From: Takakia lepidozioides
Lineage: Eukaryota; Streptophyta; Takakiopsida; Takakiales; Takakiaceae
DNA: 64,000 nt
Direction: 5' to 3'
Assembly (NCBI GenBank): GCA_030704615.1
Contig: CM060734.1
Span: forward strand, 18,474,001 to 18,538,000
Shown: in pieces, positions 1-12,621 of the stretch
Layout: each line of letters opens with the position of its first letter
Position numbering within the stretch: the stretch's first letter is position 1
Program-made: the position numbers and the translations under genes
The notes under the pieces: generated by a model
The model's database searches: none
The model's input: the letters and a program-made list of their open reading frames with translations, nothing else
What the model was told of the DNA's origin: nothing

Positions 1-3000
1 GGCACAACGTATGAAGGACCGTGAGTCGCGACTAGCCCGTGACCTAGACCGCTTTCGGTGTCAACGTCGTCTGCTTCTCACTGGAACTCCCTTGCAGGTG
101 CATATCATCCTGGAAGGAATCTGACTTTGCAATTCTGCTCTCATGGTCTTCCCAGTCTAGGTGTTACTGCTTTCATTTTATGCTATTCTGGAAGTGTTGG
201 AATGCAGTGTACAGTCAGCGCCTCATTGAGAAGCACCCTTGTCAGATTCTGGGGGATAATTACTTTCTATCAGGGAAGCTGAACTAACTTAGATTTTCCA
301 CCAAAAATGTCATCCTTCAGCTGGCACCTGTTGCACAATCCAGTTTGGGGCGGCAGGCAGGGTCATAGATGTGTGGAAAGCCCCTTGAGTACTTCATAGG
401 TGCACCTTCTTTGGCTGTTGTGGAGGCATGTCTGTTGGGAAGCAGGGAAAAATGTGCTAATGGCTGGCTATCTGGCAGAATGACCTGCATGAACTGTGGT
501 CACTCTTAAATCTTCTCCTGCCGGAAGTGTTCGACAATAGCAAGGCTTTCCATGAGTGGTTCTCAAAGCCCTTTCAGAAGGATGCTGCTGAAACTGATGA
601 CGATGATTGGCTCGAGACAGAGAAAAAGGTGATTGTTATCCACAGACTGCACCAGATTCTTGAGCCATTCATGCTCCGACGGCGCGTGGAAGATGTTGAA
701 GGATCTCTTCCGGCAAAGGTAAAATGGCACCTTGTGTACACTGGAGGATTCAGTCTCCAGATTCTGCTGAATCTAATAGAAATGTGAGGAGTGCGGGAAT
801 TTGAAGCCTCTTCGAATTGCTTCCGTTTAAGATGTCATCGGCCACACAGGGAATAAAAAAATGCTTCTTAGCCTCGCTTCATGACTCCAACTGGTAACTA
901 ACTGGGATGGAGCTTAATGATGTTAACCCTGACTAACTGGGACATTTGTGCTTACTAAAGTGATCCTGGATATTATCTTTGTGCTATCAGACACTGAAAG
1001 AGCTAGCCCCTTGTAGTAGTTCCATGTGCTTCCGTTACAAGTTTGCCCTGGGGTGTGGGGTTTACAGATATCCGTGGTTCTTAAGTGCAAGATGTCAGCC
1101 TTTCAGGCAGCAATTTATGACTGGATTAAAGTCACTGGGACAATTCGTATTGACCCGCAAGATGAGGCTCAGCGGGTGGCAGGAGGCAACAACAAACGCC
1201 AAGCACGTGCCTATGCCCCTCTTCAGAATAAGTGCATGGAACTGCGGAAAGTTTGCAACCACCCTTTCCTCAATTACCCGCCACGTGGTGCTCTTCTAAC
1301 TGACAGTGTGGTTCGGTTGTGTGGGAAGCTGTGGATTTTGGACCGCATCTTGGTGAAGCTCCATCACACCGGGCACCGTGTACTGCTATTTAGTACCATG
1401 ACAAGGCTCCTGGACATTCTGGAGGAGTATTTACAGTGGCGCAGGTTTGCATACAGAAGAATTGATGGAACCACCACCCTTGATGCAAGGGAATCTGCAA
1501 TTGTGGATTTCAACAGTCCAGGGTCAGAGTGCTTCATCTTCTTGCTCAGCATTCGGGCTGCTGGCAGAGGCCTTAACTTGCAGTCAGCTGACACTGTGGT
1601 GATCTATGACCCAGACCCAAACCCCAAAAATGAAGAACAAGCTGTTGCACGTGCACACCGCATAGGGCAGAAGAGGGAGGTCCGAGTGATTTATATGGAA
1701 GCTGTGGTAGAAAGTGTTCCAAGCTACCAAAAGGTAGATGAACTGCGGAGTGGGGGAACATTGGACGACGCCGACAACGAGATGGTACTGAGAATCTTCC
1801 TGGACCCCTGCGTTACGTACCTGTTTTCTGGTCATCCTCTTCAAGTCAGGCTACATATAATTCCCCACAGATTTCATGAGGCTAGCTGTCTTGCCGAATC
1901 CGAGGTCATGTTTTAGTATTCCTCATGTATGCGTGCTTGCAGCTTACCATCAGATGGTTTACATCCAACCAGGCCACACAGGGGCCCCCATAACCATATA
2001 AGCACATTTCTGCTAGAGTTGTCCCTCGATGCTCACTTTTTGATGCCTACGGCCAAACGCAGCAGAGAGCTAACTTGGAGTTTGAAGTGCTAACAAAATG
2101 CAGAGTTAATTTTCACATCCTGACTTTGCAATGTGTGATTGTTAATAGGCTGGAAAGGATCGCTATGTTGGCTCTGTTGAAAGCCTGGTGCGCAACAACA
2201 TTCAACAGCACAAGATTGACATGGCTGATGAGGTTATTAATGCGGGACGATTTGACCAGCGCACCACTCAGGAGGAGCGCCGCCTCACACTTGAAGCTCT
2301 CTTGCACGATGAAGAACGCTACCAGCAAACAGTCCATGATGTGCCTTCGCTCCAAGAAGTTAACCGAATGATTGCACGAACAGAGGAAGAAGTGGAGCTT
2401 TTTGACCAGATGGATGAGGAATATGATTGGCCAGGTGACCTGATCCCTCACCGCAAAGTCCCTAAGTGGCTTCAAGTTGGATCCCAGGAAGTCAAGGCAG
2501 CAGTTGAAGCCACATCAAAGCAGGCTATGAAGAGAGGTTTTGTGGAAGCTGTTGGCAGTCGTGAAGCTGAAGAAAAGTTACTTGCAAAGGCAACAAGGAG
2601 AATGGCTAAGGAGGTCCCTGACATGGACAGAATGCGTGGAACAGCTTCCAAGAATTCGAACAGAGAGGACAGGAGTCGCAGGGTTCAGAAAGAGACAACT
2701 ATACCCATGGAGGAACTGGAGGACGATGAGGAGGATGAGCGAGAGGCTGTAATAGAGGAAGCATTGATAGCTGCAGATGCTGATGATGAAGAGGAGGACG
2801 AGGGGGAGATTGATGAAGGGGATGATCAGGATGAAGGTCTGTACAATAAGGACTTGCTTGCCCGACAGAAATTCTCGCATCCACTTGAACACCAAGACTT
2901 TGTGTTTGTGAGCTGTTTGCATATAGGTCAGGCTCCCACGTGGAACTGCCAAGCACGATGGAGCCATTGAGGGTATATGAGCCTAGCTGAAGTCCTTATA

Positions 3001-5758
3001 TTGAACAAGTGTGCTATTTTTTCACTTTGTATCATATATCTATCAACATGCATTATCTGGGGATGTCGATGAGTTGACATCTGACAGTTGCACACTTCAA
3101 TTGTTCTTTGCCTTTTGCAGCTATGGTCCAGCAGGAAGAAGGGCAGGAGGTGGAGGAAGAGATAATCGAGGTAATATGGCATTACAAATTCTGCAAGTGT
3201 GGTGTATTTCAGGGCTTAAGCATTTCTTGCATCACATGTCTTGAAATTAAAGTGAGTGTTTGCAACAGACTAGGATTGGTGAATACCCGTAGAAATGTGT
3301 GTTTTGGATTTTAAATCACCCAAAGACTTCTGTCCATAAAGAGTTATTTGGATCATTTTAGGGAACACATATTCTCTATCTCACATTGTATCATTTTTTA
3401 TGTTACAGGTGATTGAAGAAGTGGATGATGACTTAGAGGATCAAGGGCTGGCTGCCCCCGTTGTGTCATCCTCCGATGAAGGGGAAGCATCTCCGGGAAG
3501 GTCTTACAGAGCTGCGCCGGTTGGGCAATTGCAAAAATTCGGGTCTTTGTCAGCTTTCGAAGGCAGGCCCAGTAAACCAGAAGAGGTGTGTGGAGATAGA
3601 GATACTTGGTGTACCTTCAATCAGGCAGGATGGTCCTTGCAGCAAGATCTAGTAAATAGTTGAGCTTCTCTCTATGCAGGGACGCAATGCCGGTTCAAGG
3701 CTAGGAGTTGTGCTGGGCAGGTGTAACATTACCATAAGAGGAAAGATCATTGTCCTGACATTATGTGTGTGTCTGGGATGTGATTACAGAGTGATGACCT
3801 GGAGGAGGGTGAGATTGCTGCGTCAGGGGATTCACCAGCAGAGCAGCGATCAGAGAGCTGGACGCAGGAAAAAGACGAAGTGGAGGAAGAAGAAGAAGAA
3901 GAAGAACAAGTAATTCAACCCCAACGAAAGCGCAAGCGGAGTAGCAGTCATCATCGCTGCATCTCCCACTTGGATGGATTCAACGAGGGTAACAATAGCA
4001 ATGGGTCATTCAGTGAGAGATTACACATACCTCCCATCTCCGTTCGTCTAACTCGTCCAGATCAGAGGGCTTCTCAATGGCTAGACTCCAGATTGGAGGA
4101 ACCTGATGTGACACTGTACGAGAGGTCCGACCAATGGGGGGCTCATGCAAAGAAGAGGCATGTAGCTCCACCCCTTGGTAGTGCTGATTTCCCCCACGAG
4201 ATTCAGACGGCAGTACGACCCCGGATTGTTTTCAAGCACAGCTGGACTAATGGGTTTCAGGAGCCGGCTGAAGATGTTGTAGAGGTGTCCAGAGAACTAA
4301 GGACTGTCAAGTCACTGCACTCAGGTGCATCAGGAAGTTGGGGGGGCAGTGGTGGGCGCATGCCTGAAAACCAGCAAAAGAAGGTATCCTTACATTTGCC
4401 AAGGCTTTGAATATACCATATTATTCAAATCTGTTTGCTGAGCAGAGTAGGGAAAATTTGGGATCACAAATACTCTTCTACAGTTCCGCCACCAGATTTC
4501 TTGTTTGATGACTGTAGTGATCAGTTGCATGTGCCGAAAAGGTTTTGACGATGGAATGAGGATGTGTGTAGTGCAAGGCAGTCCTGGGGAAATTGCAAGG
4601 AGCTGTGAATAAGGAAGGTCGACAAATTGCTGCAATGTTCATGGAGCTGCCGAAGCGCAATGAGTTACCTGATTATTACAAAGTTATAGCTCGACCTATT
4701 GATTCCCACACCATTGAAGAACGGTTGGACCGGTTTGAGTACACGAGTGTGTTGGACTTTGCAGCTGATGTTCAGCTCATGCTTGACAATGCATCACGCT
4801 ACCACATGAACTCTTCTGAGGTAGTGGCTGGCCTTTCTTGTTGGAAATTTGTTATCCGTGTCTGTACCTTGTCAGTGTCGCAGGTACAGTAATCACCAGT
4901 CTGGCTCTCTCTACATATCTTCACATCTTACGTGGCCATAGGTCTCAACCAGAGATTCTCAATAAAATGTGTTTCCAAAGATATGAGGTGCTGCTGGTTT
5001 TAAAGACTTCACAAGCTGTTTGCCTAAAGACAGACCTCATTCTCCAATGACAGGTGCAAGCAGATGCACGCCGCCTGCAAGCGTTGCTTGAACAGCGAAT
5101 GGGCCTGATGTTCCCAGATGTTGACTTCACTTCTGTACGAGTGAGGAGTGGTGTGGGCACAACTGCCCAAACCCCAAGCGCTGCCACTGAACGTGGATCG
5201 CGTCGGCAGCCAGCCGCCATTGGTGATGCTGCCAAGGCGATGCGCAGTGAACCCCCCTCAACAAGTGCGCGGAGCTCAGCCCATGTGCTGGCATCGGGCA
5301 GGCATGCAAGTGTACCAGATTTAGAAGAAACTGCAGTAAGTGAGAAAGGCAGATGCAGAGACAATAAGAGTAAAAATACAGAGAGGGAGAGTAAAGATAG
5401 GAGTAAGAAGGGTAGGCCGATTGCTCAGGATAGAGATTTAGTTGAGGAGGTTGATAGGGGTGGAGGGATATTGCATCCAGTAGATCTTGTAATTCATAAG
5501 AAGAAACGCAAGGGTAGAGAAAATGTAGAAAGTAGGCAGGCTAGTGCACAAATTGGTTCTATTTCTGGGGAGCACAGGGACCCTAGTGGGACAGGGCCTC
5601 CAGGCAGTCGCAAACTTCAGCCTGCCCCTGCTTGGACACAGTTTGCAGCCCCTGCTAGCGGGAAAGGAAGTGGGTCTGAGGATGCAAAAGTGGGGACAAT
5701 CAAGGTGTTGAAGAAATCGCGGACAGATGGGGGCAAGCGAAGGCCAAGTCGTACGTGA
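1..5758 (+). CDS. BRM: BRAHMA-type SWI/SNF2 ATP-dependent chromatin remodeller, 3' part of gene (5' end outside window)
   Basis: Catalytic ATPase of a plant SWI/SNF nucleosome-remodelling complex, acting in the nucleus. Nine exons can be joined with GT-AG introns and unbroken frame: <1-97, 479-718, 1068-1784, 2149-2836, 3121-3170, 3409-3585, 3790-4383, 4572-4820, 5054-5758. Exon 1 ends in helicase motif III (LLLTGTPLQ); the Walker A and DEGH motifs must lie upstream. Exons 2-3 hold the second RecA lobe: FMLRRRVEDVE, GHRVLLFSTMT, YRRIDGTT, motif V (RAAGRGLNLQ) and motif VI (QAVARAHRIGQ). Exon 4 carries the SnAC region (RNNIQQHKIDMADEVINAGR, EEEVELFDQMDEE). Exons 5-7 are acidic with basic KRKR stretches (EEGEIAASGDS resembles Arabidopsis BRM). 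Exon 8 and the start of exon 9 form a bromodomain (PDYYKVIARPID). The end, KSRTDGGKRRPSRT then TGA, matches the BRM C-terminus in style, so I take 5758 as the true stop. No lesion is visible. Family assignment is very secure; a few splice sites are inferred. Confidence 0.95.
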
Positions 5759-7036
5759 ATTCTTTTGTGTATAATTCTATCTTAGCTCATTATCAAGTCA
5801 TAAGGCAATGTAGCTGCAATCAGAGCAAGCTGCAACAATTTTCTCTCTCTTTCCATGTGCTAAAGATGGTCCTCCCTTTTCCTTTATCGAGGAGCAGGTG
5901 GGTATTGAGAAGGATTTGATGTAATATGCCAGCACCTGGAAAATTGAAATTTCTTTCATGCCTGAGGACTATCTATATGCAATGTAGGCTATCACAGTCA
6001 TTATCAGAGGACTGCTTGAAGGCTTACAACTGTGCTGATCACTTGTAATTCTTCCGAAGGCACTACACTTGTTCACTCACATCACATTCGAATGCGTAGT
6101 GCAACAGCCCACAACGGCAAGAGAAGGGACCAAGTGTTTGGTAGATAATTTCCATTAGACATGTACCCAGTTCAGCACGAGGGATGCATGATGTTCATTT
6201 GCAAACATAATCAGAATCTTTGGTATGATCTTTGGGGTACCTCTGGAATGTTTTTGAGTCAGAAACACCAGTTTTTTCCCAGTTTTTGGAAGTGGGCCAG
6301 GGGATGCCTGGCTGGCTGAGGCCATATCCATCTCCCAAAGGCCAAACAATGTACAGTAAAGAGCAACCCCCACCAATACCAAGAAAATGCTTCATGCTGC
6401 TGTGGCAGTGGGGGCTTCCTTGCACACAGGCTGCCAAACCAGCACGTACACATTGGGTTGTGCACCAATTTGTCCTCCACGTTTCAACCTTGTTTCTGCT
6501 TGCAAACTTTGGTCTCTCACCTACTCAATCAAACTTGAATGCAACAAGCGTCTCTATGCCAGAGGCCCCCCCAATCTTCTTGGTTTCAGTGCATTTTGCG
6601 ATGGAGGGTGAAGTAGGCCCCCCTCCATCAAGGGGAGGTGGATTCTACATGTAGACACATTTTGGGTGTCGTCTCTCTTATTTTGGTGTGTGACGCAGAC
6701 GGTGATGATGCAGAGGGAGTTGCGTGTGCTCTGACGCACAGCAAGAGCTAGAGAAGCAAGAGGTCCCCGGCAGGGCTTTTTTTTCATTTTGGCTTAGAAG
6801 TGTAGATGGCTACAAAATTTGAAGGCTAAGTGCAAAGGTGGCGATGACATAGATGCTTAGCTAAAAATCAACTGGCTACAGGCTATTTCATTTGCATGCA
6901 ATATGGCGATTTGAGTATTTTGTGTATGCATTGGATAGGCGATACAAATAAAAATTGAGGCATAAAGTAGTGGCTACAAGAAGCCACATATTGTTGCAAT
7001 GTGGCTACAATGCCATAGTCGAAGTGCATTTGCTGG
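5759..7036. other. Intergenic, 3' flank of BRM
   Basis: No coding pattern I recognise. The open frames around 6155-6790 are short, overlap on both strands and lack family motifs. The sequence is AT-rich, and the first few hundred bases probably include the BRM 3' UTR; I cannot place a poly(A) site with confidence. Confidence 0.5.
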
Positions 7037-7560
7037 CACTAGAGCCTAATCTCAAGTAGCAAAGTGGCACCATTGCCTAATGTCAAGAAGCAATGTAGGC
7101 ATAACAGTCTATTTAAAATCTGAAATCTGAAATTTATTGATCTAGTCTTAAACTGGGCCAGCAAGCATCATGGCCTCAATATCAAATAACAAAGTGACAC
7201 CATAGTCCAATTTGAAGGAGCAAACTCGTACCATCGCAGCCCACTCACAATATGAAATCTAAAATAATTAATCAACTCTATTTAAAATCTGAAATCTGAA
7301 ATTAATTGGTCAAGTCTTAATCTGGGGCAGTAAGCATCGCCTCAATATCAAATAACAAAGTGACACCATAGTCCAATTTGAAGGAGCAAACTCGTACCAA
7401 TGTAGACATGGCAGTCCACTCACAATCTGAAATCTAAAATAATTAATCAAAGAAGTCCAAAGATGGCCAGTAAGAACCATAGCCTCAATTTCAAGTAGCA
7501 AGGTGGCACCATTGAGGATGGTGAAGGAACAAATTGATACTAAGTGAGGCAGGACAGCCC
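7037..7560. repeat. Degenerate tandem repeat, ~169-bp period
   Basis: A block beginning CTATTTAAAATCTGAAATCT occurs at 7109 and again at 7278 (spacing 169). The following sequence is also repeated (CTCAATATCAAATAACAAAG; CCAATTTGAAGGAGCAAACT). A third, weaker copy runs from about 7430 with AATCTGAAATCTAAAATAAT, and related text (AAGTAGCAAAGTGGCACCAT) appears at 7054 and 7494. About three diverged units. No ORF spans it. Confidence 0.75.
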
Positions 7561-9636
7561 ACGGCCAACGATAAATTAGGATGGTTGGTTATGCCTTGGT
7601 ATGTAAGCTGACCAAAAAATACAGACTGAATGACATGGCATGTCATGAATGGCACTTTTTAGCATGCTGAACAACGGTTTCCTGCTATGAACAGTGGTAA
7701 TCGAGGCTCTAATTTTCCCCACCCAGAGACTTCGTTGACTTTGAAGTCTTGGGACTATAGTATAAAGATCTTAGGCGAAATTTTGAAAGCAAGCTGCGAG
7801 GAGAGATGGCGATGGTGAAGCTCCGTAGGGCTGCGCGCAGTGGCGACGGCCTGCCCTTGCAACGGCCAAAACCTTGGCAATCCAACGATCCAGGTCGTGC
7901 TGCATGGCAAGATCTCTACCGTTGATCGCGCGATGGGGCGACAGCCGCTAGATGTAGGGCTGTGGGGAACGTGTATTTCTAGCGCAACTCGCATGTTCCC
8001 TTGGAGCTTTCTGGCACCAGCCCGTGTGCGCGCCCCTATTTTCTGGCGCATTTTTTGTTTTTTTTTCCCAGGATTTTACATAGGGCTGTCGCAGCCCTTT
8101 GTTTTTTATCGCTTTTAGGCTCCATTTCGCCTAAAAAAGAAGCGTTGGTCCCCAGTGCCCACACCACAACCGCTGTGCTGCTACCTACCCTTCTTCCTTG
8201 CAAATCCCTCAAACTTGATGACAGAAAGTGGTGGGTGTACCTTCTTCTTTTCGGACTGGAGTGCACAACAAGTGCTCGTCCTTTCAAGATGATATTCTGA
8301 ACCTGTCAGTAAGTGTGCAAGTTTAATGAGAGCACCTTTTGCCATGTTTGTTCTCTCTCAACCTATCAAGGAGAAAAAATTTGGGTTTTTTTTTTTTTTT
8401 TTGTGTGATGCTGCCTCCAAACTTATCATGGCATCAATGATCAGTCCATTGGGTGAAGAAAGTGTGAGCAGTGAGGAAGGAATGCCAAAACCATATGTCC
8501 CAAGATTCCCGAGGGAAATATGTACTTTTCGAAAAACAGGCCATGGCCAATTTAGAGGCAATTATATCGTAGCAATCTCTCAAAATCTTCCAAGATTGGG
8601 TGAATAGACGGGAGGCGACAGACACATGCGCCGGCAAACCGGATGAGAGCCTTCTTCCCCGCAAACGGCTCTAAGTTGCCTCCAAGCAACTTTGGGTGAT
8701 AATTGTCAGAAAAAACTGCATGTTGTTTCTCCACCATAGCTCAAAGATTAAATTCGGAGCAATGAATGAGCAATGGACCGTGGACCCAATGGGTATAAAT
8801 AGGTGACTCTGGGAGCGGCAGTTCACAATTTACCTTCCTCGCTCCGAGCTCAAAGTTGTAGTGGAAGAAAACAAAACCCAGAAAAGAAATGGAAAGATCA
8901 CGTTGGGTACCAAATCCAATGACAAGGCAGTAATGGGGGTGTGGGCCTTCCCACACAAACATACTCAATGCACCCCCTCCCCCACACCCTCCCTATATTC
9001 GGGCCCTCCTAATTTGGTACCCAACTATGCCTTCCTATTTCCCCCTTGTCTTGTGCAATATGAGAATCCTAAGCTGCTCTAATAAACCTCCAATGATCCT
9101 TGTGTAGGCGATGTAAAGTTATGCTCCTCAGTAAATATAGTGACTTCCCTGAATGGATTTTCCCTCTCCCTGATTGCGGTCGCTCTGCCCCAGCTGGCCT
9201 TCCAATCAGGGATGGGGAAATTCACCTCTTAAGAACATCATATGGTATGCCGACAACCCATATCAACCATCGGTTGTCAGTCTGTGACATGTCTGTCAAG
9301 CGCTCAAGTTTGTTGGGTGGTGGTCTTTGTGTTCCAATGTGATGGTATGATGGGACCCCCATTACATTGGGACCACCGCTCATCACACTGACAGCATTCA
9401 CATTTGGGCCCCTTATGAGCTTATTGTGTGTGCTGTCCCTATTAATTAATATACCTATGGTTCGTGTTTATGTTTTTTTTTTTGGGGGCCCTGCGCCTGA
9501 AGAGCCCACCACTTATTAATTAGTAAGTGGTAACTTAGTAAGTACTAGGAAGGGGGCTCTCATTTATATATCCTCTCGGGGCGATGGGACCCTTTTAGAA
9601 GCCCGCCAATCCATCGTCCCATCCTTATGGACGCCG
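7561..9636. other. Non-coding stretch, nothing recognised
   Basis: Contains homopolymer tracts (T-rich at about 8045-8070 and 8385-8402) and a short near-palindrome at 9509-9530 (CCACTTATTAATTAGTAAGT core). Open frames here are short, occur on both strands and show no domain signature. A TATA-like TTATATAT near 9564 precedes the ORF that follows, but nothing shows that it is used. Confidence 0.45.
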
Positions 9637-10665
9637 TTGCACATATCGACAGTGGCATTTTACCTTTCCAGCAGCATCTTCGCTCTGCACGAGATCTTCT
9701 TCCGGCACCGGCGCGAGCATGTCTACCACCATTTGAGCAATTGGTTGCTCAAGGCCTCGACCATCTTCAGGAATCCATTTTCGAGCGCGTGCACCGTCAT
9801 TCCTTTTTCCGGCATGCTTTCAAGTGCTTCTTCTGAGTTGCATCGAGCCCGACTTCTATCATGCGCAGGACCCGGAGCAGGGGCATGGTTGACAGCACGA
9901 CCCACTATCGCACATTTTCGCCTCTCATCCCCTATTTTCACTACTGCGCTCCGCCTTCGACTCGGTTTGCCTCATCCTTCGGCATTGGGCCTTCAGCGCT
10001 GCGTTTGTCTTCAGCCCATCGATGACCTTGTCATCCATCTCCTCCGCTGTCCATGTGGTGGTGAGCGCACTGCGTCTCATGATATGGTTCGTGATGCGGT
10101 AGCATCTATTGCTCGGGAGGCAGGGTATCATGTACTGCGTGAGCAACCACATCTACGACCCACGCTCACGTCCCACTCTACACGCCGTCGTATTGACATC
10201 GTCCTATCTAGAGATGGTTTGCGTACCTTAGCAGATGTCGTTCTCGCCGACCCCACTCGAGCGGATCTGCTATCTCGCGCAGCTACCACACTAGGCACGA
10301 CAGCCACTGTAGCAGCCCAGGCCAAGGAGCGCGACTACAGCGATCGTCACCCCACCGACACATTTCTTCCACTGGCGGTCGAAATATTTGGCTCATTGCA
10401 CCGACACTTCGACGATTTCCTGCGGACATGTGCACATCATGCAGCCAAGAGCGGGTCCACTGGCATCCCACATGTCTCCGTCCTTTTCGCCTACTATCGA
10501 CAACGTGTTTCAGTTGCTTTGAAGAGAGCACAAGCCATCTCTATTTTGCATCGGGCTCATGTGGCTAGCTCCGCGTCATCTCGCGTTCCGCCTCTGCCTG
10601 ACTCTTTGCCTATCTCCTTGCCTGATCTCCTCCAGGCTGTTGGCTGGGAGGGTCGCTCTGCTTGA
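9637..10665 (+). CDS. C-terminal zinc-finger/nuclease-like region of a retroelement protein, 5'-truncated
   Basis: Uninterrupted frame of about 340 codons. It shows the string seen in orphan C-termini of reverse-transcriptase proteins: GPGAGAWLTARPT, then ALRLRLGLPHP, then a Cys/His cluster (CVCLQPIDDLVIHLLRCPCG), RHD-like DMVRDAVASIAREAGYHV, RRRIDIVL followed by LADVVLADP, and finally FLPLAVEIFGSLHRHFDDF. The Asp pairs (RIDIV...ADVVL) are compatible with a PD-(D/E)xK-like nuclease core, which is inference. No reverse-transcriptase palm (YxDD) is found upstream, so this is probably a 5'-truncated retroelement relic. The first ~45 residues may be non-coding; the ORF start is arbitrary. An AATAAA lies 137 bp after the stop. 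Confidence 0.6.
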   Translation: MHISTVAFYLSSSIFALHEIFFRHRREHVYHHLSNWLLKASTIFRNPFSSACTVIPFSGMLSSASSELHRARLLSCAGPGAGAWLTARPTIAHFRLSSPIFTTALRLRLGLPHPSALGLQRCVCLQPIDDLVIHLLRCPCGGERTASHDMVRDAVASIAREAGYHVLREQPHLRPTLTSHSTRRRIDIVLSRDGLRTLADVVLADPTRADLLSRAATTLGTTATVAAQAKERDYSDRHPTDTFLPLAVEIFGSLHRHFDDFLRTCAHHAAKSGSTGIPHVSVLFAYYRQRVSVALKRAQAISILHRAHVASSASSRVPPLPDSLPISLPDLLQAVGWEGRSA

Positions 10666-10801
10666 GTAGTTTACTATAGCTTTTGTTTTTTCCTCTAGCT
10701 GAGTAGCTTACTATAATTGTTTTTTTCTCTTGTTTCTTGTTCCTCCCCCCCTTTTTGGGAACTTCACATCATATGCACGTTCACCCATTGTACATGTTGT
10801 A

Positions 10802-10807
10802 AATAAA
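10802..10807 (+). promoter_or_regulatory. Candidate polyadenylation signal AATAAA
   Basis: AATAAA 137 bp downstream of the retroelement-derived ORF stop, in a T-rich 3' context (TTGTACATGTTGTAAATAAA). Position and context fit a 3' UTR; unproven. Confidence 0.45.
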
Positions 10808-10830
10808 GTCTTATAGGGTTTCATCATCGT

Positions 10831-11265
10831 GACCCTTCTAGAAGGTTGCCTTGTGATATGTGTGAGCCCTAGAAACCAACATGCCACACATTCTTACCCA
10901 ATTTGCAGCATGTACCCTTAATAAATGTCGGCTTCATGCCTTCTTTTTTCTTATCCCCTTTTACATGACGGTTACTAATTCAAGTCGTGGTATAGCTTAC
11001 TATATCACCTGCTTTTTAATTCCTGGACCACTCTCTAATCCTCACGCCCCCTTCAAACCTGCCTCCCTTATATTCACTATAACACAATCAAACATGCAAA
11101 ATGTTTCTCATTGTTTTTGAAGTTAAATATGAGTAGAAGCATGTGAGTCGGAGCGGCCGGTGGGGACATGGGTGTAACTTTCAAAAACATGAGTGAGATT
11201 TATTATTAAAATTCCTCAATGCTACAATGTTTGCAGGTGGTGGAGTTAATTACTGAAGCCAAACA
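10831..11265. other. Non-coding spacer
   Basis: AT-rich sequence between the retroelement relic and the MITE. No ORF with recognisable content and no repeat boundary noted. Confidence 0.4.
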
Positions 11266-11273
11266 GTTAATAC

Positions 11274-11785
11274 CAGTGTTGGACTGGTATACCAATAAGA
11301 AACTGGTATCAATATTGGTATGTATACTGGTATGAAATACCAGACCAATGTGGAATCACCTCAGGCCACTACCTATCTGCTTCCTAATACTGTGGACGAT
11401 ACCCTACAGTCTGGTAGGTGGTTGAAAATCTGGTACCTGATACCAGTACCATATCCATATTTGTGAGGAAAACCTCGGTATCAATACTTGGAGGAACTTC
11501 AGGAAGCATGCTTGTACACATTTATATGAGAAGTGGGCCTTTCAATATATCATGAGTTTTTTTTATACCAGACCAGTATTGATAATACCCTGGTATCTAT
11601 TTCTAAAAACTCTTGCTATTGATACCCGTAAAACACCATACCAATCAGGTATTATTGATACCACCATGGTATCCAAATCTCAAATTTTTGCCAATACCAA
11701 TACCTCCCTGGTATCACAATTGGCCGGAGGCCTATATACCAGTACCAGCCTGGTGTGTTCAAAATACGATACCAGTCCAACACTG
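11274..11785. mobile_element. hAT-like MITE, copy 1 (intact, ~512 bp)
   Basis: Terminal inverted repeats CAGTGTTGGACTGGTA at the left and TACCAGTCCAACACTG at the right. Flanks are near-identical octamers, GTTAATAC (11266-11273) and ATTAATAC (11786-11793), as expected for an 8-bp hAT target-site duplication with one later change. The interior has many TGGTAT/ATACCA motifs on both strands, which would fold extensively. It has no coding capacity, so it would need a transposase in trans. A second full-length copy sits at 19521-21040. Confidence 0.85.
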
Positions 11786-11793
11786 ATTAATAC

Positions 11794-12600
11794 GTGGATT
11801 TGATTATGATGCTCGCTTGCTAGATTTTGTTTGTTTTGTTTTCGTTTTGTGAGATTGTTTGTATGTAGGTGGTTGTAAAACTTTGGTGGGGACTGGGGAG
11901 GAGAGAGATGGAGATGGAGACGATGGCGGAGTAATAAATCGGACAGTTATAGAAGGAAGTAATAAAGGAGGAAGGCGCAGCAGAGTGAGGGTCACAGTGA
12001 TGATGAGGGTGATAAATGGGGGTGAGCAGAGCAGTAATCTCACGGCCATGATAGTAGGCTTCTGCCGTCCCTGGCCGACACCTGCGTCACATTCCATCAT
12101 CGCCGTCATCGTCTCCGTGGACCTTCCAACCTTCTCCCTTTATGTTTACTCCCGCATGCTTCACCTCCTGACATCTTCTCTGTCTGCTTTCTCAGCTCAG
12201 CGAGTCTTCTCTCTGTCTATGCTAAGTGGGTTCTAATCTGTATCATTCTGGTGAGCGGATGGAGCGATTTCAGTTTGTGGGTTTGTAGTTCCTCTGCGGT
12301 TGTGGTTGTGGTTGTGGGTACCTTTCCCTCTAGATCTTTGTTGTGAGCATTGTTGTGAGCATTGTTGTGAGCATTGTTGTGAGCAGGTTGGAGGTACTCC
12401 TCGTGTGTGGGTTTCAACTCCTGTGTGTCTTGCGCCTGTGGGTTCATCGGGTTACGAATCTGTCGTCGTTATCAGATTGGAGTGATTTTGGCGTTTGTGT
12501 GTGGACTTGTGCTCTGCGTGTCCCCTCTGGCACTTGTACAAGGAATGTTGGGCAGTCGTGACTTCTTTTCCGACTGCATAGTGTATTGTGGGTTGTGTAA
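11794..12600. other. Upstream region of the BTB-like gene, with a 12-bp tandem repeat
   Basis: No recognised gene. At about 12338-12385 the unit TTGTTGTGAGCA is repeated roughly four times. The stretch directly before 12622 may hold the promoter and 5' UTR of the BTB-like gene, but no TATA box stands out. Confidence 0.4.
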
Positions 12601-12621
12601 TTGATCTTCAGCCAGGCGGAC

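Noticed and set aside
6155-6787. Several 70-140-codon ORFs in the BRM 3' flank
   Set aside because: Overlap on both strands, no motif, no homologous copy, no splice or start support.
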